Notes: a model not told the origin generated them from the letters alone. Counted from the first letter of the stretch, positions 46,188 to 55,018 are shown. The stretch: DNA of 64,000 nucleotides from Clostridium omnivorum (GCF_026012015.1 NZ_BRXR01000001.1:1500001-1564000), one strand, 5' to 3'. Program-made: numbers and translations.

Positions 46188-47971
46188 TGGCTAAAAATAC
46201 AGTTAAACAAGATGAAGATTTAAAAAAAGTTTCCAATACTGAAATTACAAAAAGACTGTTCAGCTATTTAAAATCCTATAAATTAAAAGTATTCATAGTA
46301 GTATTACTTTTAATTTTTGTAATGGTAGTAAATATAATAAACCCATATTTATTAAAAGTAGCCATTGACGTTAATATAAAAAATAATAATGTAAGTGGTC
46401 TTTTAATTATTGGAGCTGCCATGATTATACTAAACTTTATAGCTATGATAGCTTCCAGAATAAGAATTATAAAGATGGCTTCTATTACTAACGACATTCT
46501 TTTAAAAATAAGACACGATTTATATACTCACATTCAAAAGTTATCTTTTTCCTTCTTTGATAACAGGCCTGTAGGTAAAATACTTGCTAGGGTAATAGGA
46601 GATGTTAACTCTCTTCAAGAGTTATTCAATAACAGTGTAACTAACTTTATTCCTCAAATTTTAACTGTTATTTGTGTTGGAGCTATGATGTTTTACTTGA
46701 ACTTCAAGTTAGCACTTGCTTCAATCATCTTACTTCCTATTCTAGCCTTTTGTATGTTCTCTATAGAGACCTTCTCAAGAAAAAGATGGCAGAATTATAG
46801 AAAAAAACGTTCAACCTTTAATGCTTATACTCATGAAGATTTTTCTGGGATAAGAGTAGTTCAGGCTTTTGCTAATGAAGAAAAAACTTCAAAAACCTTT
46901 TTAAAACTGGTAAAAGATATGATGGACGGATTCATTAGTGCAGTAAGGCTTAACGACCTGTTTTGGCCTTTAGTAGATACTTCTTGGGGACTCGGCATGG
47001 TTATAGTATATTGGTACAGTGCTAAGTTAATGGGTTCTCATAGTATTACTATAGGTACAATAATTGCATTCACTATGTATATAGGCATGTTCTGGAGACC
47101 AATCCTTGAAATAAGCAACTTTTACAACACCTTAGTAATGAACTTTGCCGCAGCTGAAAGAATATTTGAAATAATGGATATTGAACCAGATATTATAGAT
47201 ATTCAAAATGCGGTAAAAATGCCTAAAATTAAGGGAACTGTAGAGTTTAAGAATGTAACCTTTGGTTATGAAGATGCTGTAGTTCTCAATAATGTAAGTT
47301 TTAAAATAAATCCTGGTGAGACCATAGCTTTAGTAGGTCCTACAGGTGCAGGAAAGACCACTATTGTAAATCTAATAAGCAGATTCTATGATGCAAATGA
47401 AGGGGAAGTGCTCATTGACGGTAAAAATGTTAAGAACGTGGATTTAGAATCTCTTCGAAGTCAAATGGGAATAATGCTTCAAGATACTTTCTTGTTCTCT
47501 ACAACTATTAAGGAGAATATTAGATATGGTAAACTTGATGCCACTGACGAAGAAGTAATAGCTGCTGCTAAAGCAGTAAATGCCCATGAATTTATAATGA
47601 ATCTTGAAAACGGATATGATACAGAGGTAAATGAAAGAGGTTCAAGACTTTCAGTAGGTCAAAGGCAGCTGATTTCCTTTGCAAGAGCTCTTCTTGCTAA
47701 TCCAAGAATATTGATTCTTGATGAAGCTACTTCAAATATAGACACCTTTACTGAAAAACTTGTACAAAAGGGCATCCAAAAATTACTTCATGGCAGAACT
47801 TCTTTTGTAATAGCTCATAGACTTTCTACCATAAGGGACTGCGATAAGATAATGGTTGTAGATGATGGTCAAATAGTTGAAGCTGGTACTCATGATGAAC
47901 TTATGAAGCTTGGCGGACTGTACAATAATCTGTATATGTCTCAATACAAGTTCTTAAGCGAAGGGGCATAA
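46187..47971 (+). CDS. ABC exporter subunit with canonical catalytic Glu (BmrD/LmrD-like half transporter)
   Basis: A 594-residue partner of the preceding half transporter: six hydrophobic helices in residues 30-330, Walker A GPTGAGKT (384-391), Walker B ILILDE with Glu513 present, and the altered signature LSVGQ (488-492). The altered signature faces the degenerate Walker site of the partner, so the pair forms one active and one degenerate site, the classic asymmetric heterodimer. The ATG overlaps the previous stop (TAATG), so the subunits are translated in a coupled way. Confidence 0.93.
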   Translation: MAKNTVKQDEDLKKVSNTEITKRLFSYLKSYKLKVFIVVLLLIFVMVVNIINPYLLKVAIDVNIKNNNVSGLLIIGAAMIILNFIAMIASRIRIIKMASITNDILLKIRHDLYTHIQKLSFSFFDNRPVGKILARVIGDVNSLQELFNNSVTNFIPQILTVICVGAMMFYLNFKLALASIILLPILAFCMFSIETFSRKRWQNYRKKRSTFNAYTHEDFSGIRVVQAFANEEKTSKTFLKLVKDMMDGFISAVRLNDLFWPLVDTSWGLGMVIVYWYSAKLMGSHSITIGTIIAFTMYIGMFWRPILEISNFYNTLVMNFAAAERIFEIMDIEPDIIDIQNAVKMPKIKGTVEFKNVTFGYEDAVVLNNVSFKINPGETIALVGPTGAGKTTIVNLISRFYDANEGEVLIDGKNVKNVDLESLRSQMGIMLQDTFLFSTTIKENIRYGKLDATDEEVIAAAKAVNAHEFIMNLENGYDTEVNERGSRLSVGQRQLISFARALLANPRILILDEATSNIDTFTEKLVQKGIQKLLHGRTSFVIAHRLSTIRDCDKIMVVDDGQIVEAGTHDELMKLGGLYNNLYMSQYKFLSEGA

Positions 47972-47999
47972 TAGTCTCACAGTTAAACTAATTTAAACA

Positions 48000-48026
48000 A
48001 AAGCACAGCTGAGTCAGCTGTGCTTT
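48000..48026. terminator. bidirectional terminator between the ABC exporter and the amino-acid importer
   Basis: Perfect 11-bp stem (AAAGCACAGCT / AGCTGTGCTTT) with a 5-nt loop between convergent units. Confidence 0.75.
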
Positions 48027-48078
48027 ATTATATACTTTTATATTCAAACAATATGAGTAAAAAAACTTATAAGCAATT

Positions 48079-48801
48079 TTATAGAACCTTACCTAAGAAA
48101 TCCTTGGTTCTTGGATGTTCTGGGCTTGTAAATATCTTTTCTGGGTCTCCCTCTTCAATTATATTTCCTTCATCCATAAATAAAACTCTGTCTGCTACCT
48201 CTTTTGCAAAGCCCATTTCATGAGTAACCACCACCATGGTCATGCCTTCAGAAGCAAGCTCCTTCATAACATCCAGCACTTCTTTTACCATTTCTGGGTC
48301 AAGCGCTGAAGTAGGCTCATCAAATAACATCACATCAGGTGACATCGCTAGTGCTCTTGCTATAGCTATTCTTTGCTTTTGACCACCAGAAAGCTGTCCA
48401 GGATAACTATTGGCCTTATCTTCTAGTCCAACTCTTTTAAGCAAATTAAGAGCTATCTTTTCTGCTTCATCTTTAGAAAGCTTTTTAACCTTTCTTGGAG
48501 AGAGTGTAATATTATCAAGTATAGTCATATGTGGAAATAGATTAAACTGTTGAAAAACCATCCCCATTTTTTCTCTTTGCTTATTTATATCATTTTCTTT
48601 ACTTGTTATAGAAACTCCTTCAAAAACTATCTCTCCACCTGTAGGCTCCTCAAGAAGATTTAAGCATCTTAAAAAAGTACTTTTTCCTGAACCACTAGGT
48701 CCAATAACTACAACAACTTCACCCTTTGAAATTTCTACATCTATTCCTTTAAGCACATGAAGTTTATCAAAACTTTTATTAAGATTAGTTACTTTAATCA
48801 C
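48079..48801 (-). CDS. polar amino acid ABC transporter ATP-binding protein (GlnQ-like)
   Basis: A 240-residue ATPase driving amino-acid uptake. Walker A is GPSGSGKST near residue 34, the signature [15 protein letters not shown] near 137, Walker [14 protein letters not shown] near 156 and the switch His in [10 protein letters not shown]. The polar amino acid family (GlnQ/ArtP/HisP) is clear; the substrate is not. The start overlaps the permease end by eight bases. It is the last gene of the binding protein-permease-ATPase operon. Confidence 0.93.
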   Translation of the reverse strand: MIKVTNLNKSFDKLHVLKGIDVEISKGEVVVVIGPSGSGKSTFLRCLNLLEEPTGGEIVFEGVSITSKENDINKQREKMGMVFQQFNLFPHMTILDNITLSPRKVKKLSKDEAEKIALNLLKRVGLEDKANSYPGQLSGGQKQRIAIARALAMSPDVMLFDEPTSALDPEMVKEVLDVMKELASEGMTMVVVTHEMGFAKEVADRVLFMDEGNIIEEGDPEKIFTSPEHPRTKDFLGKVL

Positions 48802-49447
48802 CAGCTCTCATCCTCCTTTCAACAGCACCCATAATTTTAGAAAGTGTGAAGGTCATTACAAAATACATTAGTGCTGCTATTATAAGCGGCTCAAATGGTC
48901 TAAAGGTGTTTCCTCTTACAGTATCAGCATTATACATAAGCTCGTGGATTCCTATAACAGATACTATTGAAGATTCCTTGATAACAACTATAAATTCATT
49001 TCCTAGTGCAGGAAGTATATTTTTAATTGACTGAGGTATTATTATATACCTCATTGCCATAGATTGAGTCATTCCAAGTGAACGAGCTGCTTCCATTTGT
49101 CCTTTATCTATAGCTTGAATACCAGCTCTTATAATTTCAGCAACATATGCAGAGCTATTAATAGATAGCGCTAGTACTGCAGCAACTAAGTCTGGTAGGT
49201 TTACTCCTAATAAATTAGGTAGTGCGTAATAAATTATATATAATTGCACAAGTACAGGTGTACCCCTAATAAATTCTATATAGGCTGTTGATATTAAATT
49301 TAAAAATTTTGATTTTGATATTCTCATCATAGCTAAAAACAATCCTAGTAAAACACCAAATAGAACTGTAAAAAAAGCTAATAATAAAGTAAACTTTGCT
49401 CCATTTAAAAAGAACAAATAATATTTAGGTAAAAAATCAAAGTTCAC
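48794..49447 (-). CDS. polar amino acid ABC transporter permease
   Basis: A 217-residue inner-membrane permease of the HisM/GlnP type with about five hydrophobic helices and the EAA loop [27 protein letters not shown] near residues 95-125, which contacts the ATPase. The GTG start follows AAGGAGGAAG. It lies between the binding protein and ATPase genes. Confidence 0.93.
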   Translation of the reverse strand: MNFDFLPKYYLFFLNGAKFTLLLAFFTVLFGVLLGLFLAMMRISKSKFLNLISTAYIEFIRGTPVLVQLYIIYYALPNLLGVNLPDLVAAVLALSINSSAYVAEIIRAGIQAIDKGQMEAARSLGMTQSMAMRYIIIPQSIKNILPALGNEFIVVIKESSIVSVIGIHELMYNADTVRGNTFRPFEPLIIAALMYFVMTFTLSKIMGAVERRMRAGD

Positions 49448-49471
49448 TAATCTTCCTCCTTACAATAATTT

Positions 49472-49494
49472 TTGGGTTCCATTTAGGAACCCAA
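49472..49494 (-). other. 9-bp stem-loop between the binding-protein and permease genes
   Basis: TTGGGTTCC / GGAACCCAA with a 5-nt loop just after the binding protein stop codon, not followed by T on the coding strand. Such hairpins often protect the binding-protein mRNA, giving more binding protein than permease. Confidence 0.55.
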
Positions 49495-49498
49495 TTTA

Positions 49499-50335
49499 TT
49501 ATTCAACTAATTTATTTGCATCAGTTACGAATTTATCTATTGTTTTTTCATTAGTTAATCTCTCTAAGGTCTTATTAATTGCATCTACTAAATCTTTATT
49601 TCCTTTTTTAACTGCAGCTGCTGAACCAGCATCCTCAGTTTTTAACTTTAGATCAGCGATTACTAAGTTTTTATTTGCATTTACATAGGAAGTTGCAACT
49701 GGTCCTTCTATGATAGCTGCATCATATTTCTTTGTATTTAATGCAAGTACTATATCTGAAATCTTACCTAAGGCTTGAGCCTCAGCACCTGGTAATTGGT
49801 TCTTAGCTATATCCTCTTGAATAGATCCCTTTTGAACTCCTAATTTCTTTCCCTTTAAATCATCAGCAACTTTTATCTTATCTTTATCCTCTGCTCTTAC
49901 AACAACCTTTTGTTCTGCCTTATAGTATATGTTTGAAAAATCTACGCTTTTTTCTCTCTCAGGAGTTGGAGTCATACCAGCTAGAACTATATCAATATTT
50001 CCTGCATCTAATGCATTTAAAAGTCCTTTAAAGTCCATATCCTTTATTTCTAGCTTTACTCCAAGATCCTTTGCTATTTCTTTTGCTATTTCAACATCAA
50101 ATCCAACTATTTCATCCTTGCCATCTACTGACTTATGAAATTCGTATGGTGGATAATCAGCGCTAGTTCCTAATACCAATTTTCCTGCTTTCTTTATCTT
50201 ATCAACCTTTGTTTCCTGCTTTGTAGTTCCTGCATTTGCTGATGCACTTGAAGCCTTTCCACATCCTGCAAATCCGAATACAACTGTGCTTGCCACTAAT
50301 AGTGCTAATAATTTAGATGATTTTTTCTTTAACAT
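49499..50335 (-). CDS. polar amino acid ABC transporter substrate-binding lipoprotein
   Basis: A 278-residue extracellular solute-binding protein, family 3. The signal MLKKKSSKLLALLVASTVVFGFAGC gives a lipidated cysteine near residue 25 (VFGFAGC lipobox). The mature part has GKLVLGTSADYPPYEF, GFDVEIAKEIAKDLG and LAGMTPTPEREKSVDFS, the usual polar amino-acid binding pattern. Glutamine, histidine, arginine or cystine are all possible ligands. First gene of the operon, with a good promoter upstream. Confidence 0.94.
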   Translation of the reverse strand: MLKKKSSKLLALLVASTVVFGFAGCGKASSASANAGTTKQETKVDKIKKAGKLVLGTSADYPPYEFHKSVDGKDEIVGFDVEIAKEIAKDLGVKLEIKDMDFKGLLNALDAGNIDIVLAGMTPTPEREKSVDFSNIYYKAEQKVVVRAEDKDKIKVADDLKGKKLGVQKGSIQEDIAKNQLPGAEAQALGKISDIVLALNTKKYDAAIIEGPVATSYVNANKNLVIADLKLKTEDAGSAAAVKKGNKDLVDAINKTLERLTNEKTIDKFVTDANKLVE

Positions 50336-50752
50336 TGTAATTCCCCCTACTTAATTTATTTATTAAATTCTTTGCGTTATTTACTGCTTTGAATATTTAT
50401 TCTTCTCTACATGGATTATTATACATTCTTATTTATAATTATGCAATACTTTTAAATAAATTTTTTTATTTTTTTATTTTATTTTTCAGTAATATTTTCG
50501 TATTTATCTGCATAAAGCTTGTATAATCAACAGCTTATCTATGATTTTTTTGTAAACGTTCACAAGTTTGCAGAACTATTTTATTATATAGCAACAGTTC
50601 TTTTATGCATAAACAATGTATATTCATGTATGATTATGATACTCTAAAACTTATTTTAATCAGTGTAAAATTCATAATTTCGGGTAACAATAAAAATATA
50701 CTTATGTTACTCACGTAAAAATAAGATTAGTATTATGCTTAGGAGGATTAAT
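50336..50752. other. intergenic region between divergent importer operon and small membrane protein
   Basis: About 415 AT-rich bases. It holds the importer promoter listed separately, and near its right end a GTAACA / TGTTAC inverted repeat at 50684-50710 before the plus-strand gene. No ORF or riboswitch motif was recognised. Confidence 0.45.
50418..50446 (-). promoter_or_regulatory. sigma-A promoter of the amino-acid importer operon
   Basis: Minus strand TTGCAT, 17-bp spacer, TATAAT, about 85 bp before the binding-protein start. Confidence 0.65.
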
Positions 50753-51073
50753 ATGAGGAATTTCGTACTATCCGCAATTGCAGATATATTTTTAATTCTA
50801 ATTTCGTATTTTGTTTTTAGAAGTGTTATAAGCGGTCCTACCAGACATAGATTATATGAAAAATTCCTAGGCTCATTTGCAAAATTTGTTATAGGAATTT
50901 TTGTAGCAAGTCTTTTAATTACATCATTAACTGCTCTTGTATTATATAGAACTAGATATATTGTATACATTAATATTGTAGCCCCTGCTCTAGTATCTAT
51001 ACTTGTTGGATTTGTAGTTTCTACAGTACCTACAAGAGGTGCAGGCGATAATGAAAAAGAAAAGAAAATGTAA
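50753..51073 (+). CDS. small membrane protein of unknown function
   Basis: A 106-residue protein with three likely membrane segments (about 5-21, 40-63 and 74-92) and a short charged tail ending in NEKEKKM. The ATG lies after a strong AGGAGG site; a frame extension upstream is not needed. I do not recognise a family. It is a single gene between the importer operon and tRNA-Pro. Confidence 0.65.
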   Translation: MRNFVLSAIADIFLILISYFVFRSVISGPTRHRLYEKFLGSFAKFVIGIFVASLLITSLTALVLYRTRYIVYINIVAPALVSILVGFVVSTVPTRGAGDNEKEKKM

Positions 51074-51178
51074 TAAAAACCTTATTGGGTAAGAAGTAAG
51101 AAGTAAGAGTGAATAGTTAGGTAAGCCCTGCATTTCTCTTACATATCACATATACTTCTTACCTTTTCTCTTTTATTG

Positions 51179-51207
51179 TTGAATTTTACTTCCATATTTA
51201 ATATAAT
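51179..51207 (+). promoter_or_regulatory. sigma-A promoter of tRNA-Pro
   Basis: TTGAAT, 17-bp spacer, TATAAT, ending 25 bases before the tRNA; a second TATAAT at 51213 could also serve. Confidence 0.55.
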
Positions 51208-51231
51208 AAATGTATAATATTGTAATTACAT

Positions 51232-51307
51232 CGGGGTGTAGCGCAGCTGGTAGCGCGCTTGGTTCGGGACCAAGATGTCGCAGGTTCAAATCCTGTCACT
51301 CCGACCA
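51232..51307 (+). tRNA. tRNA-Pro (anticodon CGG)
   Basis: A 76-nt cloverleaf with encoded CCA, acceptor CGGGGTG / CACTCCG, anticodon stem CTTGG / CCAAG and loop TTCGGGA. It reads CCG codons, which are rare in such AT-rich genomes. Confidence 0.93.
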
Positions 51308-51311
51308 CAGC

Positions 51312-51344
51312 AAAAGCCTTGCAGCATTGTATGCAAGGCTTTTT
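51312..51344. terminator. terminator between tRNA-Pro and the convergent small gene
   Basis: Perfect 12-bp stem (AAAAGCCTTGCA / TGCAAGGCTTTT) followed by T on the plus strand, a few bases after the tRNA. Confidence 0.8.
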
Positions 51345-51356
51345 ATTATTACTATC

Positions 51357-51542
51357 TTATTTTCTATGCTCTACCAAATCAATTGATCCAAGAACTATGT
51401 GAGCAAGGCCAAAGCCTACCACTCCTGCTGCTATCATTGGTGCTATGTCTGTTTTTCTATACTTTGTAGCTGTAACTGCTGCGCTTGCTGTAGTAACTGC
51501 TGCTCCTAAAACTGTTGGGATTAATCCTTCTTTTATATCCAT
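51357..51542 (-). CDS. small hydrophobic protein of unknown function
   Basis: A 61-residue alanine/glycine-rich protein with two hydrophobic stretches (about 7-25 and 35-54) joined by a basic turn (KYRKTD). An AAGGAGGAGAG site precedes the ATG, and the gene sits between a terminator and a free upstream region, which supports expression. Family unknown to me. Confidence 0.6.
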   Translation of the reverse strand: MDIKEGLIPTVLGAAVTTASAAVTATKYRKTDIAPMIAAGVVGFGLAHIVLGSIDLVEHRK

Positions 51543-51688
51543 AATATGCTCTCCTCCTTATGTGAAATCCATTAGTTGCTAACCGTCTTTTTTCGCTTAG
51601 CTGTCATAAAAACTTTTAAAGTACTACATTAATATAATTGGTAATATAACTTTTTTAATACTAGTAAAATACTTGAATAAAAAAAGAT

Positions 51689-51708
51689 AAGTGGTATTAA
51701 AACCACTT
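51689..51708 (-). terminator. intrinsic terminator of the DUF3789-like gene
   Basis: AAGTGGT / ACCACTT stem with a 6-nt loop followed by TATCTTTTTTT on the minus strand. Confidence 0.65.
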
Positions 51709-51728
51709 ACTTATTACACTGCCTTATA

Positions 51729-51923
51729 TTATCTATTGTTAATACTATCTTCTGATGGATCTATAGTTTCCATTTCAATAATATTTTCTACTGTATTTAA
51801 GGCATGCGGAGCCATCTGAAGCTGTTCAATTGCTTCGTCAGCCCTGCTAGCTGCTTTACAAAGAGCAGCTGTAAAAAAGCCTACCGAACCTCCCAAAATA
51901 AAAATCAATAAATCTGCAAACAT
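51729..51923 (-). CDS. small membrane protein resembling DUF3789
   Basis: A 64-residue protein. Its N-terminal MFADLLIFILGGSVGFFTAALCKAAS segment looks like the short DUF3789 family (one membrane helix followed by a conserved C/A-rich turn); the C-terminal half is soluble and acidic. The start is the ATG nine bases after AAAGGA; a longer frame lacks a site. Function unknown. Confidence 0.55.
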   Translation of the reverse strand: MFADLLIFILGGSVGFFTAALCKAASRADEAIEQLQMAPHALNTVENIIEMETIDPSEDSINNR

Positions 51924-52151
51924 ACAACCAAGTCCTTTCAATAATAATACTCATATTTTGCCTATTATTAATAATCAAACTTATTGTGTGTGAAAATCAT
52001 TTTTTTATGCATGGAATTGGTAAAATTTTTAATTTTAATTTTTTATATATCCTAAAGACTTGATCAATATTCCGTGCTATAATGATTTTACAATTTAAAA
52101 TATTCACAATGTTTGAACGTCCCATTAATGTCCATTAAAGGAGGTAATTTA

Positions 52152-52610
52152 ATGCTTTCCAATTATCATGAAATATTTAAGACGGTTATTAAAGCCTATT
52201 ATGAAGATAACTTTGAAGAAAAACTTCAACAAATATTAGACGAGCCTGGAATAGACAAAATTAAAACCAGCAGGATAATAGCTTCCTTATGTGGTGTTAG
52301 CGTTGAATATAGCGACAACTTTGTAAACGATTTAAAACGAGCTTTGAAAAATAATGACATAACTAGTCCTATAATAAATAGGATCGCTGACTGCCCAATA
52401 GAATGTATAGAAACCCAAGGAAAAACCTTCTGTGAGGCCACCTGCTCTTTTGATGCAATTTTAGTGGATAAAACTAATCACTTAGTAACCATAAACGAGA
52501 CTAAATGTATAAGCTGTGGTTTTTGTATAGAGGCATGTCCAAACAAAGTTCTGATGGACAGAAGTGAATTTATACCTTTAATTAAGCATTTAAATAAAAG
52601 AAGCTGTTAA
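52152..52610 (+). CDS. ferredoxin-like protein, paralogue of the N-terminal half of the adjacent hydrogenase-like protein
   Basis: A 152-residue protein. An N-terminal helical domain (about 1-75, YYEDNFEEKL, ASLCGVSVEYS) is followed by a first cysteine set C-x3-C-x8-C-x3-C and then a classic C-x2-C-x2-C-x3-C cluster (CISCGFCIEACP). The whole length aligns by eye to residues 1-150 of the next gene, including both cysteine sets. The likely role is electron transfer by two iron-sulfur clusters, perhaps to or from that partner. The ATG follows AAAGGAGG. It ends in its own terminator. Confidence 0.8.
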   Translation: MLSNYHEIFKTVIKAYYEDNFEEKLQQILDEPGIDKIKTSRIIASLCGVSVEYSDNFVNDLKRALKNNDITSPIINRIADCPIECIETQGKTFCEATCSFDAILVDKTNHLVTINETKCISCGFCIEACPNKVLMDRSEFIPLIKHLNKRSC

Positions 52611-52623
52611 TACTTTAATCAAG

Positions 52624-52658
52624 GCTAAAGCTTTATATTCATAAAGTTTTAGCTTTTT
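52624..52658 (+). terminator. intrinsic terminator of the ferredoxin-like gene
   Basis: 13-bp stem (GCTAAAGCTTTAT / ATAAAGTTTTAGC, one G-T pair) with a 4-nt loop and a T5 run. Confidence 0.75.
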
Positions 52659-52675
52659 ACTTTATTAATAGATAT

Positions 52676-52704
52676 TTGCATTTAAATAAAGAGTAGAATA
52701 AAAT
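52676..52704 (+). promoter_or_regulatory. sigma-A promoter of the hydrogenase-like gene
   Basis: TTGCAT, 17-bp spacer, TAAAAT, starting 18 bases after the preceding terminator's T run. Confidence 0.6.
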
Positions 52705-52758
52705 ATAATAAAACTTGGTAAAATAAACTAGTGTTTTTATGACAAAGGAGCTGGTAAA

Positions 52759-54105
52759 ATGAAAGCAAAGCATAGTGAATTATTTAAGGAAATTGTGAAT
52801 TCTTATTATAATGGTAATTTTGAAGAAAAAGTAACTTCTATATTATCCTCTCCTGAAGTAAACAAAGAGGTCTTAGCTGCTGAAATAGCTTCACTTTGTG
52901 GAGTTGAATTAGACTACAGCAATAATTACATAGAAAATCTAAAGACTGCTATTAGAAGTTATGAGTCATCTCACCAGGTGGTGAACAAAATTAAGACTTG
53001 TTCTATGGATTGCATAGATGAAAATGGCAAGACAGTTTGCCAAAAGAGCTGTCCTTTTGATGCAATATTCATTGATGATGAAAGACACACTTCATCAATA
53101 GATCATGACAAATGTACCGGCTGCGGCTTTTGCGTAGAAGCTTGTCAAACTGGTGCTTTAGCTGACCGGGTTGAATTTCTTCCATTAGCTGAGCTGCTAA
53201 GAAAAAAAACTCCAGTTATTGCTGCTGTAGCTCCAGCTATTACAGGCCAATTCGGTAAGGATGTATCAATATACCAGCTCAGAACTGCTTTTAAAAAATT
53301 AGGCTTTACAGAGATGGTAGAAGTAGCCTTTTTTGCTGATATGCTTACTTTAAAAGAAGCTGTAGAATTTGATGAACACGTAAAGGATAAGGATGACTTT
53401 TTAATAACCTCTTGCTGCTGTCCTATGTGGGTTGCAATGGTCAAAAGGGTTTATGGTGACTTAGTTAAACATGTTTCCCCTTCTGTGTCTCCAATGGTTG
53501 CAGCCGGAAGAGTAATGAAAAAACTAAATCCAGATTGCAAAGTGGTATTTATAGGACCATGCATTGCTAAAAAAGCAGAAGCAAAAGAAAAGGATCTGCT
53601 GGGTGATATTGATTACGTACTAACCTTTGCTGAACTAAAGGACATTTTTGAGGCTTTGGATATAAATCCAGCTGACTGTGCTGAAGACTTTTCTGAGGAA
53701 TACGCTTCAAGAGGGGGTAGACTCTATGCAAGAACAGGTGGAGTATCTACTGCTGTAAGTGAAGCTATTGAAAAGTTGTTTCCAGATAAATATAAATATC
53801 TTACTACCACTCATGCAAATGGAGTTAAAGAGTGCAAAGAAATGCTTGCAAATGCTCAAAACGGCATTGTAAAAGCTACCTTTATAGAAGGTATGGGCTG
53901 CATTGGAGGCTGTGTAGGCGGACCTAAGGCAATAATTCCGAGAGCTGAAGGTACCGAAAGAATTAATGAGTTTGCAGAAAACTCTGAGATAAAAGTAGCT
54001 GTAGAAAGCGATTGTATGATAAGTATTCTAAAAAAGCTTAATATAGAATCTGCTGATGACTTTAAACACAAAGAAAAAATAGAAATATTTGAAAGAGAAT
54101 TTTAG
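52759..54105 (+). CDS. [FeFe]-hydrogenase-like protein with atypical H-cluster motifs (CpIII/group B-like or sensory type)
   Basis: A 448-residue protein. Two N-terminal iron-sulfur sites are seen: Cys81, 85, 94, 98 (C-x3-C-x8-C-x3-C) and Cys119, 122, 125, 129. The H-cluster domain shows L1 as TSCCCPMW (217-224) with an extra cysteine compared with canonical TSCCPxW, L2 as GPCIAKKAE (266-274) where group A has MPCxxKKxE, and L3 as EGMGCIGGCVGGP (377-389). All four H-cluster cysteines are therefore present. The motif changes point away from catalytic group A toward group B (C. pasteurianum HydIII-like) or the putative sensory groups. No HydE, HydF or HydG gene is nearby. Confidence 0.85.
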   Translation: MKAKHSELFKEIVNSYYNGNFEEKVTSILSSPEVNKEVLAAEIASLCGVELDYSNNYIENLKTAIRSYESSHQVVNKIKTCSMDCIDENGKTVCQKSCPFDAIFIDDERHTSSIDHDKCTGCGFCVEACQTGALADRVEFLPLAELLRKKTPVIAAVAPAITGQFGKDVSIYQLRTAFKKLGFTEMVEVAFFADMLTLKEAVEFDEHVKDKDDFLITSCCCPMWVAMVKRVYGDLVKHVSPSVSPMVAAGRVMKKLNPDCKVVFIGPCIAKKAEAKEKDLLGDIDYVLTFAELKDIFEALDINPADCAEDFSEEYASRGGRLYARTGGVSTAVSEAIEKLFPDKYKYLTTTHANGVKECKEMLANAQNGIVKATFIEGMGCIGGCVGGPKAIIPRAEGTERINEFAENSEIKVAVESDCMISILKKLNIESADDFKHKEKIEIFEREF

Positions 54106-54120
54106 ATGTACTGCTAAAAA

Positions 54121-54147
54121 GGGTGTCTCACCAGACATTCTTTTTTT
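54121..54147 (+). terminator. intrinsic terminator of the hydrogenase-like gene
   Basis: 8-bp stem (GGGTGTCT / AGACATTC, two G-T pairs) with a 4-nt loop and a seven-T run. Confidence 0.7.
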
Positions 54148-54230
54148 ATGTTATAGATTGTTTTTTCAGTGATAATTATGCCATTCATATTTTATATATT
54201 TCATGTTATACTTACCATGAGGTGATACAC

Positions 54231-54884
54231 ATGCTTAAAAATATTAAGGCAGCTATATTTGACATGGACGGAACTCTGGTAGATTCTATGTGGGTATGGT
54301 CAAAAATTGATATAGAATTCCTCAAAAAAAGAGGTATAGCTCTCCCTAGTGACCTGAAGGATAATATTGAACACCTAAGCTTTACAGACACGGCTAAATA
54401 TTTTAAAGATAGATTCAAGCTTCAAGAAAGCATAGAAGATATAATGAAGGAATGGAATGACATGGCCTTTGAAGAATACAGCAAGAACATTAAACTTAAA
54501 GCTGATGCTGATAGATTTCTTTCCTCATTGAAAACTGCTGGTATAAAAATTGCTCTAGCTACTAGTAATTCACAAATGCTTTTAGAAGCATCTCTTAAAA
54601 ACAATGGAGTTCTTCAATATTTTGACGTTATAACTACAACTGATGAGGTTGCTAGGGGAAAAAACTTCCCTGATATTTATCTTTTGACTGCTAAAAGACT
54701 AGGAGTAACCTCTGAAGAATGTATTGTATTTGAAGATATACTTCCTGCAGTTAAGGGAGCAAAGGCAGCTGGAATGAAGGTAGTTGGTGTCTTTGATGAA
54801 TACTCTGAGCATCAAAAAATAGATATTATTAATACTGCAGATTACTTTATTAATGAATATAAAGATATCATAGAAGCAGTATAA
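54231..54884 (+). CDS. HAD-superfamily phosphatase (beta-phosphoglucomutase-like, subfamily IA)
   Basis: A 217-residue cytoplasmic HAD hydrolase. Motif I is AAIFDMDGTLVDSM with the nucleophile Asp near residue 12, motif II is IALATSNSQ, and motif IV is CIVFEDILPAVKGAKAAGMKVV; a helical cap lies between motifs I and II. Substrates of this subfamily range from sugar phosphates to nucleotides, so only the class can be given. The ATG after GAGGTG replaces a longer start with no ribosome site. Confidence 0.88.
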   Translation: MLKNIKAAIFDMDGTLVDSMWVWSKIDIEFLKKRGIALPSDLKDNIEHLSFTDTAKYFKDRFKLQESIEDIMKEWNDMAFEEYSKNIKLKADADRFLSSLKTAGIKIALATSNSQMLLEASLKNNGVLQYFDVITTTDEVARGKNFPDIYLLTAKRLGVTSEECIVFEDILPAVKGAKAAGMKVVGVFDEYSEHQKIDIINTADYFINEYKDIIEAV

Positions 54885-55018
54885 AACTCATTTCTAGCCA
54901 TATAAATTTTTAAAGAGCTCTTCAACTAATAGATTTTTATATTATAAATGCAATAGCGATATTTAAAAAGCAACATGAATATATTTATAATGTATAGTAA
55001 ATTAAAGGAGCTTTTTTA

